The notes: generated from the letters alone by a model not told the origin. A stretch of 64,000 nucleotides of DNA from Bacteroidales bacterium (GCA_016936975.1 JAFGWU010000025.1:1-64000); one strand, 5' to 3'. Numbered from the stretch's first letter, positions 36,567-47,672 are shown. Program-made: numbers and translations.

Positions 36567-36574
36567 CAAAGATA
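36567..36574 (-). promoter_or_regulatory. Candidate -7 element for the aconitase-asnA operon
   Basis: TATCTTTG on the minus strand, 17 bp before the ATG of the first aconitase-like gene, fits TAnnTTTG. The short distance implies a short leader. No -33 match is clear. Confidence 0.4.
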
Positions 36575-36618
36575 CGTACATTGAGATTGTGCCGGATATA
36601 TTATAAAACATTTCCGGA

Positions 36619-37380
36619 TCAGATTTCCACTACCAGTCCGTCATAGGCAGCTGTTATGCCCTCCGGTAAGTCTTTGCAGAAATCCTCATGCCGGCCCATC
36701 TGGTGGGAAATATGGGTCAGAAGACCGTATTCAGGATTCAGTTCATTTATGAGTTCAACCGCCTCTGAAAGGGTAAAATGCGAAATATGTTTCTCCCTTC
36801 TCAGCGCATTAACAACCAGGACCTTTAATCCTTTTAATTTTGCTTTCTCTGATTCGGGTATGAAATTCGCATCCGTGATGTAGGCAAAATTATCTATCCT
36901 GAAGCCCAGAACCGGAAGATGGTAATGCATAACCCGAATGGGCACAATGAGTATATCTTCCACATGAAAAGGAATCACGGAAATGATATGTTCATTTATC
37001 CGGGGTATGCCCGGATAATTCTTCCCGGCAAAAACATATGGAAATTCATACTTCAAAGCTTTGAAAACACTCTCCTCTGCAAACACATCCATGGATTGTT
37101 TCTGAAGATAATTGAAGGCTCTTATATCATCCAATCCGGCAATGTGGTCCCTGTGCTCATGGGTGAAAACCACAGCATCGAGCCTCGTAACTGCATGACG
37201 CAGCATCTGCTGACGAAAATCAGGACCGGTATCGACCACTATTTTCCTGCCATCCATCTCCACCAGGATGGAGGAGCGGAGTCGATTATCCCGGGGATCC
37301 GTTGATTTGCATGTTTCACAGCTGCACCCAATAACCGGGATTCCCTGCGATGTACCGGTTCCCAGAAAAGTTACCTTCAA
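36619..37380 (-). CDS. MBL-fold metallo-hydrolase (PhnP-like)
   Basis: This 253-aa metallo-beta-lactamase-fold phosphodiesterase-like enzyme has the metal site THEHRDH (HxHxDH type) near residue 75 and a further HISH motif near the end. It begins with the GTGTSQGIPVIGC strand, and the early CSCETC cluster (about 19-24) may bind structural zinc as in PhnP. The start is a TTG. It is divergent from the RsmI-like gene (62-bp gap) and probably separate from the aconitase operon. The substrate is probably a cyclic phosphate or nucleotide, not proved. Confidence 0.87.
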   Translation of the reverse strand: MKVTFLGTGTSQGIPVIGCSCETCKSTDPRDNRLRSSILVEMDGRKIVVDTGPDFRQQMLRHAVTRLDAVVFTHEHRDHIAGLDDIRAFNYLQKQSMDVFAEESVFKALKYEFPYVFAGKNYPGIPRINEHIISVIPFHVEDILIVPIRVMHYHLPVLGFRIDNFAYITDANFIPESEKAKLKGLKVLVVNALRREKHISHFTLSEAVELINELNPEYGLLTHISHQMGRHEDFCKDLPEGITAAYDGLVVEI

Positions 37381-37442
37381 TTGTTATCTTATTTATATGA
37401 GCATTTTCACGAAGTTATAACTAATTTTAGAAAAAAATAGGT

Positions 37443-38150
37443 ATGAAGGGAACTCTCTATCTCATCCCCAACACCCTTGGAAATCCTGATCCCCGGCTTA
37501 CAATCCCTGAGTCGGTGAGCCGGCTTGCCACACGATTGTCCGTTTTCATTGTTGAAGATTTAAGGAATGCCAGAAGGTATTTGAAAAAGCTTGACCCTGA
37601 TTTGGATATCGACGCATTGAAATTCCACATTATGAACGAGCATACCCCCGATGGGGAGCTGCATGGAATGCTTACTGAACTGATGCAGGGTGATTCAGCC
37701 GGAATAATCAGTGAAGCAGGGATGCCGGGAATTGCGGATCCCGGAGCAAAGCTGGTGAAACTGGCTCATGAAAACGATATCAGGGTGTTACCTTTAACAG
37801 GCCCCTCTTCTATAATGATGGCCCTGATGGCTTCCGGATTGAACGGACAGCAATTCCGGTTCCTTGGATATCTGCCTGTTAAAAAGCCGGAACGTATAAA
37901 AATGCTGGTTGAACTGGACAGAATCATTTCAGGAAGCCATGAGACACAAATATTTATTGAAACTCCCTACAGAAATAATGCGCTTTTTGATGATATAGTA
38001 AAACATTGTAATCCGGCCACGTTATTAACCATTGCGCTGGATATCTCATTGGAATCGGAGGAGATACACACCTGGTCCATCGGAACATGGAAGGCGAAAA
38101 AACCGGAACTTCATAAACGTCCGGCCGTATTCCTTTTGGGAGAGTCATAA
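37443..38150 (+). CDS. RsmI-like SAM-dependent methyltransferase
   Basis: This tetrapyrrole-methylase-fold enzyme is related to RsmI, which 2'-O-methylates C1402 of 16S rRNA. The motifs EAGMPGIADPGAKLV (SAM loop), PLTGPSSIMMALMASG and LGYLPVKK are seen. At 235 aa it is shorter than E. coli RsmI (286) and represents the short Bacteroidota type annotated only as a SAM-dependent methyltransferase. The opening GTLYLIPNTLG is distinctive of this subfamily. The rRNA target is probable but not certain. Confidence 0.85.
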   Translation: MKGTLYLIPNTLGNPDPRLTIPESVSRLATRLSVFIVEDLRNARRYLKKLDPDLDIDALKFHIMNEHTPDGELHGMLTELMQGDSAGIISEAGMPGIADPGAKLVKLAHENDIRVLPLTGPSSIMMALMASGLNGQQFRFLGYLPVKKPERIKMLVELDRIISGSHETQIFIETPYRNNALFDDIVKHCNPATLLTIALDISLESEEIHTWSIGTWKAKKPELHKRPAVFLLGES

Positions 38151-38178
38151 GGGATATCCAGCAAAACTTGCATAAATT

Positions 38179-39150
38179 TTAATCCTGGTCCGCCTGATCA
38201 TTCACAACTTCCATATCAAAAACCAGGGTCTCGCAGGGAGGAATGGAAACCTTTCCGTTGTAGTTTAATTTCCCGGCTTCTCCGTATCCAAGTGGATAGG
38301 GTATTATGAGCCTGCCCTTTCCTCCTCTTTTAAAGCAGGTCAGTCCCAGTTCCCATCCACTGATTACCTTGCCTTTTCCAATGGTTACCTCCAGTGTATC
38401 GCCTCCCACATTAGTGTCAAAAACCCGCTGGTCCATAAGGTATCCTGTATAGATCACACGAACCACCGTATCATTCGCAATCTCAAATCCGGATCCTTCT
38501 TTATCTTCGATATAATACAGTGTGGCCCCGATCTCCTCATCGAATTTCCCGGTGATTTTTGAATCCGGGACCGTATCAAGGTATTCATTGATACGGCTCG
38601 ATTCATAGGTATCAATATCACCCAGAACCTTCATCAGGTGAACATCATAAATAAGTGATGTATAGGGATTCACCAGGGAGGTCCCCTTCGACCCGAAACC
38701 GAGGTCACTTGTGAACATGAGTCTTGTCTTACCGCCCTCTTTCATAGTGGACAGGCCCTCCTTCAGTCCCCTCAATTCCTGTCCGTGCATGAATTTATAG
38801 GAGCCGTAAAGCACATCTTTTTCATAAAGGCCATGTTCAATGGCCACCTTCTCATAGTAAGTATCCAGAACTGCACCGGTGGTTTTGTCAGAGGGGATGG
38901 AAGAGATTACATAATTGATCAGCACCCAGTCACCGGAATCGGGAACGGGCCCGGACCCTTCCTCAATGAGTTTAATATAAAGCCCGCTCTCAGTGGGAGA
39001 TAATCCGGGATAGTGAGAGGTTATATACAGATCAAAATAGCGTTTCTCATTCTCGGCTTTTGATTGACCTTCATCTTTCTCACAGGAGTGAAAAAGCATT
39101 CCGAATGCCAATACGAGCCCGATTATTGAAATATATTCATAAACCTTCAT
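38179..39150 (-). CDS. FKBP-type peptidyl-prolyl isomerase lipoprotein, two domains
   Basis: The protein carries a lipoprotein signal (FHSCEKDE, Cys23) and two FKBP-like domains, about 65-175 and 210-318. The second domain retains the classic set (VIYTGYLMDQRVFDT, VISGWELGL, RLIIPYPLGYGE, LVFDMEVV), while the first is diverged. It would act on folding proteins in the periplasm. It lies downstream of a single-domain FKBP lipoprotein and nrnA on the same strand, an order often seen in Bacteroidota. Confidence 0.88.
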   Translation of the reverse strand: MKVYEYISIIGLVLAFGMLFHSCEKDEGQSKAENEKRYFDLYITSHYPGLSPTESGLYIKLIEEGSGPVPDSGDWVLINYVISSIPSDKTTGAVLDTYYEKVAIEHGLYEKDVLYGSYKFMHGQELRGLKEGLSTMKEGGKTRLMFTSDLGFGSKGTSLVNPYTSLIYDVHLMKVLGDIDTYESSRINEYLDTVPDSKITGKFDEEIGATLYYIEDKEGSGFEIANDTVVRVIYTGYLMDQRVFDTNVGGDTLEVTIGKGKVISGWELGLTCFKRGGKGRLIIPYPLGYGEAGKLNYNGKVSIPPCETLVFDMEVVNDQADQD

Positions 39151-39256
39151 TATGCATTACTTTACCATATTTGCAATCAAGAATCACGTTTCTCAGGGCA
39201 CTCATGTTTCAGACCGGTATCTGAAACCTGCATGCAAAATTAGCAGAAAATTGCAG

Positions 39257-39790
39257 TTAATTCACCCTGAGCACCCTCACTTTATATATTATAACTGAAT
39301 TGCCCGGGATCTTATTATGATCCCCGAAATTTCCATGGCCCATGTGCGGGGGAATAATGAAAACGGCAGAATCTCCTCCTTTCAGTTTAAGTATTCCTTC
39401 CGTCACACCCGCCATCACGTTCCCCTTTCCGGCAATGATGGTTTCGGTCTTTCCCGGAGGGGTTTCATAGCATAATGTTCCATCCAGCAACAGGGATGAT
39501 TGGGTGAGTGTCACCCTGCTGTTCATTTCAACAGATTTTCCCCGGCCTTCCTCAATAACATTGAACCAGAGCCCTGTGGGTGTCTGTTCCATCGTCCATC
39601 CCACCCGGTTGATAAAGGCCCTGATATGATCCTGGTGTTTATCCTGCAGATACCTGTTCAAATCGAGGAACTTTTCCTCAACCGGGTCCGGACCTTTCTC
39701 TTGCGACTCCTGAACCGGAGTGGTGCAGGCAATAACCGGACCGGCCATAAACAGATAAATCAGATTACGCTTTACCCAATGCTTCTTCAT
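39257..39790 (-). CDS. FKBP-type isomerase lipoprotein, GldI-like
   Basis: This 177-aa periplasmic FKBP protein has a lipoprotein signal (VIACTTP). The C-terminal FKBP domain shows GVTEGILKLKGGDSAVFIIPPHMGHG and the closing IIYKVRVL. Its place just after nrnA, overlapping it by 26 bp (39765-39790), matches the gene order seen for the gliding-associated isomerase GldI in gliding Bacteroidota. The name GldI is suggested by position as much as by sequence. Confidence 0.82.
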   Translation of the reverse strand: MKKHWVKRNLIYLFMAGPVIACTTPVQESQEKGPDPVEEKFLDLNRYLQDKHQDHIRAFINRVGWTMEQTPTGLWFNVIEEGRGKSVEMNSRVTLTQSSLLLDGTLCYETPPGKTETIIAGKGNVMAGVTEGILKLKGGDSAVFIIPPHMGHGNFGDHNKIPGNSVIIYKVRVLRVN

Positions 39791-40799
39791 ACTCCGGCAG
39801 TAAGTTTACAAACTTCTCTATACACTCTTTCATGGAGTCCTTAAGTTCTCCCCCGGCGGCGTTCAGATGTCCGCCTCCGTTAAAATGCTTTTCAGCAAAT
39901 TCGTTTGCCGGAAAATTGCCTTTCGAGCGAAAGGAAACTTTAATAATATTCCTTTTTTCAATAAAAAGGGCTGTAAAACGGATACCGTCAATTGAGAGGG
40001 GAATATTCACGAATCCCTCCGTATCCCCTTTTCTGTAATTAAATCTTCTCAGCTCAGCAGATGAAAGAGCAATATATGCTGTATTATATTCCGGCAGGAC
40101 GACCATCTTGTGGTGCAGACAGTATCCCATCAGTCTCATCCGGTCTGCGGAGAAGTTTTCATAAACTTTGGCATAAATCTCATCCTTATCGATTGGAAAC
40201 TGCATGAGTTCCCCTGCTATATGAAAGATCTCCGGGTAGGAACAACCATATCTAAAATTTCCTGTATCGGTCATTATAGCCACGTAGAGTGCCGTAGCAA
40301 TGTCCTTATCCAGGATGTCATTACCGAATACCTTCTTAATAAAGAGGTAAATCATCTCCCCGGCGGAACCTCTCCATGGTTCTGAATAAGTAATATCCGC
40401 AAAATCGGAAGGATCCCGGTGGTGATCAATTAATACTTTCAGGGCGGCGGATTGCTTTACCATCTCGCCAACAGCATTTATCCTGTCGGGATCGTTAAAA
40501 TCGAGGCAAAAGATTATTTTTGCCTCAGAGAGCATTCCTGTTACGGCGGATTGATTGTCCTTGTGAATGGTGATAAGATCGTTTCCAGGCAGCCATTCGA
40601 GGAAGACGGGAATGGCATCAGGAATAATTATATTTACAGGAATGTTCGATTTTCTGAGAGCAAGACCCAGGGCTATACTTGAACCAACAGCATCCCCGTC
40701 GGGATTGGAATGCGTCAGGATAACCACCGGCTCTCTCTTATCAATTATATTTACAATCTTTTTTATTTTCTTTGAATCCATCTTACCTAAAAGGTTCAT
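39765..40799 (-). CDS. nrnA: DHH-family oligoribonuclease/pAp phosphatase (NrnA-like)
   Basis: This DHH/DHHA1 phosphoesterase degrades short oligoribonucleotides and dephosphorylates 3'-phosphoadenosine 5'-phosphate. Motif I is THSNPDGDAVGS (about 29-40), FCLDFND is motif II, LIDHHRDP holds the DHH triad, and GGGHLNAAGG is the DHHA1 signature. It has no signal peptide. ATG 40799 was chosen because a promoter element sits 20 bp before it; ATG 40781 (MDSKK) is possible. It is divergent from ndk, a common arrangement in the phylum. Confidence 0.92.
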   Translation of the reverse strand: MNLLGKMDSKKIKKIVNIIDKREPVVILTHSNPDGDAVGSSIALGLALRKSNIPVNIIIPDAIPVFLEWLPGNDLITIHKDNQSAVTGMLSEAKIIFCLDFNDPDRINAVGEMVKQSAALKVLIDHHRDPSDFADITYSEPWRGSAGEMIYLFIKKVFGNDILDKDIATALYVAIMTDTGNFRYGCSYPEIFHIAGELMQFPIDKDEIYAKVYENFSADRMRLMGYCLHHKMVVLPEYNTAYIALSSAELRRFNYRKGDTEGFVNIPLSIDGIRFTALFIEKRNIIKVSFRSKGNFPANEFAEKHFNGGGHLNAAGGELKDSMKECIEKFVNLLPEYEEALGKA

Positions 40800-40818
40800 T
40801 CCGGAAGGAAATTAAAGA

Positions 40819-40826
40819 CAAAGATA
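40819..40826 (-). promoter_or_regulatory. Candidate promoter of the nrnA-FKBP operon
   Basis: TATCTTTG on the minus strand fits TAnnTTTG, 20 bp before the nrnA ATG. A TTTTG word lies 22 bp further upstream (40849-40853), slightly beyond the usual 19-21 bp spacing for a -33 element. Confidence 0.5.
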
Positions 40827-40879
40827 TCAGATATCGTTTAACAATGGACAAAATTACTTTTTAACATAATTTAAAACTG

Positions 40880-41311
40880 ATGCAAAAATCAATGAACGGG
40901 AGATACACACTGACCATCGTCAAACCAAGGGCTGTCGAGAAAGGCTATACCGCCCCGATTCTGAATATGATCCATGAAGGCGGATTCAGGATATCCGCCT
41001 TGAAGATGCTAAGGTTCAACCGCGATGATGCCGAACGGTTTTACGAGGTTCACAGGGGCAGACCGTTTTACGAGGGTCTGATTGAGTTTATGATATCCGG
41101 ACCAATCGTTGTGGCCATCCTGGAAAAGGAGCATGCGGTTGAGGATTTCAGAAAGCTGATCGGCAATACCGATCCGGCCCTGGCAGAGGAAGGGACCATT
41201 CGGAAACTCTATGCAGAATCGGTGAGATCCAATGCGGTACATGGTTCTGATTCCGATGAAAACGCCGCCCGTGAAGCATCCTTCTTTTTTTCAACTGCAG
41301 AAAGGTTCTGA
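40880..41311 (+). CDS. ndk: Nucleoside-diphosphate kinase
   Basis: It transfers the terminal phosphate from ATP to other nucleoside diphosphates through a phospho-histidine. The active site NAVHGSDS contains His121, and the fold motifs TIVKPRAVEK, HRGRPFY and FMISGP(I)VV are intact; the usual KP...D(A/G)V reads KPRAVEKG. An internal ATG (MNGRYTL) four codons in is an alternative start. It is 143 aa, standard length. Confidence 0.95.
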   Translation: MQKSMNGRYTLTIVKPRAVEKGYTAPILNMIHEGGFRISALKMLRFNRDDAERFYEVHRGRPFYEGLIEFMISGPIVVAILEKEHAVEDFRKLIGNTDPALAEEGTIRKLYAESVRSNAVHGSDSDENAAREASFFFSTAERF

Positions 41312-41313
41312 TC

Positions 41314-41604
41314 CTATCTCAATACTATATCATCAATCACACTTTTTCCGGCAGCTGCATTCAGACGGGCAATCAGGGATTCTTTCATCATGGATAACTC
41401 ATTCCTGATAACCGACGAATGGAGAGTAACAATCAGCTTTCGGTTCCTCACCGAGAGATCCCTGGTCTTCTTACTGACCGACACACCCAGCAGCTCGCGC
41501 CATGACTTCATAATTCTGTATTCAGCCAATCCGTCTTCCAGGTTGTAGGCCCGAACATACTCCTCCAGCAGAGAATTTATTTTTTTGACTTCTTTTCGTT
41601 CCAT
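41314..41604 (-). CDS. DUF721 (DciA-like) protein
   Basis: This 96-aa protein is one DUF721 domain, with WRELLGVSVSKKTRDLSVRNRKLIV as the core. The family includes DciA, a loader of the replicative helicase. It lies 7 bp after recF and is co-transcribed with it, which fits a role at replication forks or in DNA metabolism. It is shorter than proteobacterial DciA, as is usual in Bacteroidota. Confidence 0.88.
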   Translation of the reverse strand: MERKEVKKINSLLEEYVRAYNLEDGLAEYRIMKSWRELLGVSVSKKTRDLSVRNRKLIVTLHSSVIRNELSMMKESLIARLNAAAGKSVIDDIVLR

Positions 41605-41611
41605 GGAATGT

Positions 41612-42724
41612 TCAGTTTTTTAATTCTTTAATTTCCCCTTCCGGACCAATCTTATAAACGAGATGGTCGGCCGGTATCTCCTTCAGGATATCAAATAACC
41701 GGTTTTCATTTGTATCGGTAATAAAAATCTGACCGAAATTGTTTTCAGCTACCAGTTTAATAATTTGCTTTACCCTGAACTCATCGAACTTATCAAAAAT
41801 ATCATCAAGGAGAAGAATGGGCGGAATGGTCATGGTCTGTCTTATAAACTCAAATTCCGCAAGCTTCAGTGCCACAAGATAGGTCTTCTGCTGTCCCTGT
41901 GATCCCACTTTTTTTAGGGGGTAATCTTCCAGCTGCATATCCAGGTCATCTTTGTGAATGCCAAACGTGGAATATTGCAGGACGCGGTCTTTTTCTAAAG
42001 ATTTCCTGATCCCGGAGGGAAAATCCCTGCTATTAAGCTGGGAATGATATTTCAGGCTCACCTGCTCCTTCCCTCCGGATACCATCTGGTAATACTCCCT
42101 GAAAACGGGAATCATTCGCTCGATAAACTTTGTACGCGCTTCATGAACAGGTATCCCATAACGGATCAGCTGTTCATCCCATACCTCAAGCAGGTCTGGT
42201 GGAAATCTGCCCGAGGCATTAAAATCCTTTAAGAGCTTGTTCCGCTGGGACAGGGCTCTGTTGTACTGAATAAGATTTTCGAGATATAAATTGTCATACT
42301 GGGCAATTACCCCGTTAATGAATCTTCTCCGCTCTTCACTTCCTCCGTTAATCAATTCTGTGTCATTAGGGGATATCATTACCAGGGGAAGCAATCCGAT
42401 GTGTTCCGAGAGCCGGTCATACTCTTTCCCGTTTCGCTTGAACTGCTTCTTCTTCTGATGTCTGACACTGCAAAAAATATTCTCCTCTTTTTCTTTTCTC
42501 ACAAAAATGCCCTGAATCACCATAAAATCGCGTTCATGAAGGATATTCTGTGTATCCACGGGATTCATACTGCTTTTGCACAGCGAGAGGTAGTGGATGG
42601 CATCCAGAATGTTTGTCTTTCCAACCCCATTTTCACCGACAAAACAGTTGATCTTTTCGCTTAATGGAATATCAACCTGTTCATAATTCTTAAAATTCAG
42701 AAGGGAGAGCGATTTCAGGTACAT
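41612..42724 (-). CDS. recF: DNA replication and repair protein RecF
   Basis: RecF is an ABC-like ATPase that helps load RecA at single-strand gaps. The Walker A is GENGVGKT (residues 30-37), the signature region reads GSQGQQKTYLVALKLAEF, and Walker B is PILLLDDIFDKFD. The length of 370 aa is standard. It is divergent from the TPR-ribH pair, in the usual Bacteroidota order. A -7 element lies 23 bp before the start. Confidence 0.96.
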   Translation of the reverse strand: MYLKSLSLLNFKNYEQVDIPLSEKINCFVGENGVGKTNILDAIHYLSLCKSSMNPVDTQNILHERDFMVIQGIFVRKEKEENIFCSVRHQKKKQFKRNGKEYDRLSEHIGLLPLVMISPNDTELINGGSEERRRFINGVIAQYDNLYLENLIQYNRALSQRNKLLKDFNASGRFPPDLLEVWDEQLIRYGIPVHEARTKFIERMIPVFREYYQMVSGGKEQVSLKYHSQLNSRDFPSGIRKSLEKDRVLQYSTFGIHKDDLDMQLEDYPLKKVGSQGQQKTYLVALKLAEFEFIRQTMTIPPILLLDDIFDKFDEFRVKQIIKLVAENNFGQIFITDTNENRLFDILKEIPADHLVYKIGPEGEIKELKN

Positions 42725-42746
42725 GGATCAAGTCATGGATGAGCTA

Positions 42747-42754
42747 CAAATTTA
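42747..42754 (-). promoter_or_regulatory. Candidate -7 element for recF
   Basis: TAAATTTG on the minus strand matches TAnnTTTG and lies 23 bp before the recF ATG. A -33 element is not obvious. It faces another candidate for the opposite gene. Confidence 0.45.
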
Positions 42755-42790
42755 AGTGTTTATGTGTATTATTTATTTATAAAAAACAAT

Positions 42791-42798
42791 TACTTTTG
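42791..42798 (+). promoter_or_regulatory. Candidate -7 element for the TPR-ribH operon
   Basis: TACTTTTG on the plus strand matches TAnnTTTG and lies 36 bp before the ATG at 42834. An AGG ribosome-binding word (TTAGGTGATATG) precedes that ATG. Confidence 0.45.
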
Positions 42799-42833
42799 CG
42801 GGTGTTTTTGAGAAATGAAAAAAATTAGGTGAT

Positions 42834-43529
42834 ATGGCAAAGAAAAAGAGTGCACCCCAATCTGATAAGAGCCTTGAAGGGATTGAATCCGCGTTAACGC
42901 GATCCGAACAGTTTATCGAGGACAATCAAAAGATCCTCACTTACATACTTGCAGGAATCCTTCTGGTTGTTCTGGCAATTATCGGGGGCAACCGGTATTA
43001 CTTCAAACCTAAAAACGCTGAAGCCTCTGCCAACATGTACATAGCAGAGCGCTATTTTGAAATTGATTCTTTCAGCCGGGCACTTTATGGTTATGGCACT
43101 TACCCCGGTTTTCTTCAAATCATTGATGATTATGGCATCACCCGCTCTGCCAGGCTGGCTAAATATTATTCCGGGATTTGTTTTCACAACCTCGGACAGC
43201 ATCAGGAAGCCGTTGAATACCTGTCGGAATTTAAAACGAGGGATATCCTTGTAGGAGCCGCTAAATTCAGTACCCTGGGAGATGCCTATGCAGAACTTCA
43301 GGATTACAACAGCGCCATTAAGATGTATAAAAAAGGCATTCAGAAATTCGGCAACTCATTCTCCAGCCCGATTCTTCTCAAAAAGCTTGGGATTCTCTAT
43401 GAAGAGACCGATGAACTTGATAATGCCCTGAATACTTACCGGGAGATTGAAAAGCGGTATTCCGAGAGTCCGGAAGGAAGGGAGATCAAGAAATACATCG
43501 GACGTGTCGAGGCGAAATTAACCCTTTAA
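42834..43529 (+). CDS. TPR membrane protein
   Basis: This 231-aa protein has a charged N terminus ([13 protein letters not shown]), one transmembrane helix (about 34-54, [19 protein letters not shown]) and a periplasmic tetratricopeptide region from about 60 ([51 protein letters not shown]). It resembles YfgM/ancillary-translocon-type TPR proteins in layout, a parallel and not a proof of function. It lies 2 bp before ribH, in an order widely found in Bacteroidota next to recF. Confidence 0.88.
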   Translation: MAKKKSAPQSDKSLEGIESALTRSEQFIEDNQKILTYILAGILLVVLAIIGGNRYYFKPKNAEASANMYIAERYFEIDSFSRALYGYGTYPGFLQIIDDYGITRSARLAKYYSGICFHNLGQHQEAVEYLSEFKTRDILVGAAKFSTLGDAYAELQDYNSAIKMYKKGIQKFGNSFSSPILLKKLGILYEETDELDNALNTYREIEKRYSESPEGREIKKYIGRVEAKLTL

Positions 43530-43531
43530 CC

Positions 43532-44017
43532 ATGGCTACCAACCTGAAGAACCTGTCGGATTATGATCCCGGCAGGATTCCGGATGCATCGAACTTAAAA
43601 TTCGGGATTGTGGTTTCTGAATGGAATGAGGAGATCACTTCTGCTCTTCTTGAGGGAGCTGTCAATACCCTCAAAAAACATCAAGCCGCTCCTGAAAATA
43701 TATTTATTAAAACTGTTCCCGGAAGTTTCGAGCTGACATTCGGAGCACGCATTGTAGCCCGGAATTATTCACCGGATGCAGTGATATGCCTGGGGTGTGT
43801 GATAAAAGGAGAAACCCCCCACTTCAATTATATCTGCCAAAGTGTATCGCAGGGTATTACCGAACTCAATCTCGATTATGAGATCCCTTTTATTTTCGGG
43901 GTTCTGACAACCAACAATCTAAAGGAGGCCAGAGATAGGGCCGGAGGCAAATACGGGAATAAAGGCGACGAAGCAGCCGTAACCGCTATCAAAATGGCTT
44001 TGCTCCGCCACGTATAA
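43532..44017 (+). CDS. ribH: 6,7-dimethyl-8-ribityllumazine synthase
   Basis: This enzyme catalyses the penultimate step of riboflavin synthesis, condensing dihydroxybutanone phosphate with 5-amino-6-ribitylaminouracil. The substrate blocks [37 protein letters not shown] and [10 protein letters not shown] are intact. A 161-aa monomer is expected to assemble into an icosahedral shell or a pentamer. The rest of the riboflavin pathway is not in the window. Confidence 0.96.
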   Translation: MATNLKNLSDYDPGRIPDASNLKFGIVVSEWNEEITSALLEGAVNTLKKHQAAPENIFIKTVPGSFELTFGARIVARNYSPDAVICLGCVIKGETPHFNYICQSVSQGITELNLDYEIPFIFGVLTTNNLKEARDRAGGKYGNKGDEAAVTAIKMALLRHV

Positions 44018-44035
44018 TAAGTCCCGGAAGCTTCC

Positions 44036-45916
44036 CTATCGTTTTCTTCTCTGGACTGCCTGCTTGCGTGCCTGCTGCTGCTGTTGCTTCTGCAATTCCT
44101 CAAGCCTTCTTTGAAATCCCGATTTCTTTTTTGGCTTATCTTTTTTAGCATTGATCTTTTCAAGAATCTTCTCCTCATCCGTAAATCGCTTGAAAATGGC
44201 ATTCTGACCCAACGTTATCAGGTTTGCCAGGAAATAGTAGTATGTCAGTGCCGCTGAGAAATTATTTAAAATCAACATAAACATCACCGGCATAATATAC
44301 ATCATCGTTTTCATGCCCGGCATCTGGTTGGTTCCTGCAGAAACCTGATTGCTGATCCGCATGGAGAGAATGGTTGTAACCGTCATCAGAAGTGTGAACA
44401 GACTCACATGATCGCCATACATCGGAATGGTAAAAGGCAGATCGAGGATGGAATCGTAGGTTGAAAGGTCTTTTGCCCAGAGGAAGCTCTCCTGCCTTAA
44501 TTCAATCGATGTGGGGAAAAACCTGAACATCGCATAGAGAATCGGCAGTTGAAGCAGCATCGGCAGGCATCCCCCCATCGGATTGGCGCCTGCTCGTTTA
44601 TAGAGGTCCATGACAGCCTGCTGTTTTTTCATGGCATCCTCCTTCTTCGGATATTTTTCATTTATCTCATCCACCTGGGGTTTAAGTACCCGCATCACAG
44701 CCTGAGACTTATAGGACCGGTAGGTAAGGGGAAACAGGGCGACCTTAAGAATAATGGTAAGCAGAAGGATGATGATGCCAAAATTGGCGATCCAGTTGCT
44801 CAGCCAGTTAAATATGGGGATAATGACCCATTCATTCAGCCATCGTATCATAGAACCTCCAACGGTAACCACATTCTCAAGCTTCAGATCTTCATAACTC
44901 TTAAGGGTTTTATGGTGATTGGGACCTAAGTACAGATTCATGGAGAGCGTCTCTTCCGGGGAGTTATTAAAGGGAAGATCCACACTTGCAGAAAACCGGC
45001 GGATGTATTTGCCGGGATCGGCAAACCTTTCCTGCACCATATATGCCCCTTCAAAGTAATCACCGGCTATGATAATCGATGAAAAGAACTGGTGGCTGAA
45101 AGCAATCCATTTTAACCGGGTGGTTACGGTTTCCTCCTGTATCTCCTTTTTCGTTCTTGAGCTGAAACTTTCAACATCCCCATCATGGTAACGGTAATAC
45201 AGGGTAGTATAATTGCTTTCATTCTGGAAACCCCTTTCGGTAGAGGGGGCATAAAATTCCCAGTTGAACTGGATCTGGTCGGTCCTGTAAGTGTTCATTC
45301 CTATGAACCTGATATCGAAATCAATCATGTACTGGCCTTCAATCAGACGGTAGATATAGTCAATATGCGCCGTTTCAGTTATATTGAGACGCATCGTAAG
45401 CTGTTGCACATTTCCCCGGGAGTCGGTATAGGACTCCTCTATTGGTTCAAAAAAAAGTTCCCCTGTGTTGATCCGCCTGTTATCAGCAAAAAACTGAAGG
45501 GAGAAAATTGTGGAATCCCCGTCGAACAAGATCAGCGGCAGGGAATCATGCGTTTGATAATTCTTCAGGTTTACCCTGTAGGGGCGGCCTCCCTGAGTAG
45601 AAAAAGAAATTTCCATAAGATCGTTTTCCATGACGATCTTTTCTTCCTCACCTACTGAACTTCCTGCAAAATCGCCCAGCTCACGGACCCTCTGGTCCAA
45701 CTGTGATTCCTGTTCCACAATGGTATCGCGCAGTTCCGGAACAAACGCTTCCTGCTGCAGTGTGGTTGTTTCCGGTTTAAGTTGCTCAATCCGGGCAATT
45801 GAATCCAATCGTCTCCTCTCCTCTGCCTGTCTATCCCTGGCCGGTTTTGTAAAGATGCTGTACCCGATAAGTATCAGCCCAATCAACACCAGTCCGATTA
45901 TAGAGTTCCTGTCCAT
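44036..45916 (-). CDS. yidC: Membrane protein insertase YidC
   Basis: It inserts proteins into the inner membrane. Residues 1-20 (MDRNSIIGLVLIGLILIGYS) form the first TM helix, followed by the long periplasmic beta domain (about 60-330) and the conserved C-terminal five-helix core (GIIILLLTIILKVALFPLTYR, NPMGGCLPMLLQLPILYAMF, and so on) ending in a basic Gln-rich tail (QQQQQARKQAVQRRKR) for ribosome contact. The frame is open upstream to 45976, but ATG 45916 fits the family and the promoter at 45942-45949 lies in that extension, so the longer start is rejected. Confidence 0.95.
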   Translation of the reverse strand: MDRNSIIGLVLIGLILIGYSIFTKPARDRQAEERRRLDSIARIEQLKPETTTLQQEAFVPELRDTIVEQESQLDQRVRELGDFAGSSVGEEEKIVMENDLMEISFSTQGGRPYRVNLKNYQTHDSLPLILFDGDSTIFSLQFFADNRRINTGELFFEPIEESYTDSRGNVQQLTMRLNITETAHIDYIYRLIEGQYMIDFDIRFIGMNTYRTDQIQFNWEFYAPSTERGFQNESNYTTLYYRYHDGDVESFSSRTKKEIQEETVTTRLKWIAFSHQFFSSIIIAGDYFEGAYMVQERFADPGKYIRRFSASVDLPFNNSPEETLSMNLYLGPNHHKTLKSYEDLKLENVVTVGGSMIRWLNEWVIIPIFNWLSNWIANFGIIILLLTIILKVALFPLTYRSYKSQAVMRVLKPQVDEINEKYPKKEDAMKKQQAVMDLYKRAGANPMGGCLPMLLQLPILYAMFRFFPTSIELRQESFLWAKDLSTYDSILDLPFTIPMYGDHVSLFTLLMTVTTILSMRISNQVSAGTNQMPGMKTMMYIMPVMFMLILNNFSAALTYYYFLANLITLGQNAIFKRFTDEEKILEKINAKKDKPKKKSGFQRRLEELQKQQQQQARKQAVQRRKR

Positions 45917-45941
45917 AATAAACTTTTTTGTATTTCCGCCA

Positions 45942-45949
45942 CAAAAGTA
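45942..45949 (-). promoter_or_regulatory. Candidate -7 element for yidC
   Basis: TACTTTTG on the minus strand matches TAnnTTTG, 26 bp before the yidC ATG at 45916 and inside the 108-bp gap to pyrG. Confidence 0.5.
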
Positions 45950-46024
45950 ATGGTTTACAGAATAAAACCCCTGCATTTGGATTTAAATTCTGTAAATCTT
46001 CGGTAAAAATTGGGAATCACCTTT

Positions 46025-47668
<1,644 letters not shown>

Positions 47669-47672
47669 CTAT

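Noticed and set aside
45917..45976. 20-residue N-terminal extension of YidC
   Set aside because: It contains the putative promoter element and has no counterpart in the family, whose first TM helix begins at MDRNS.
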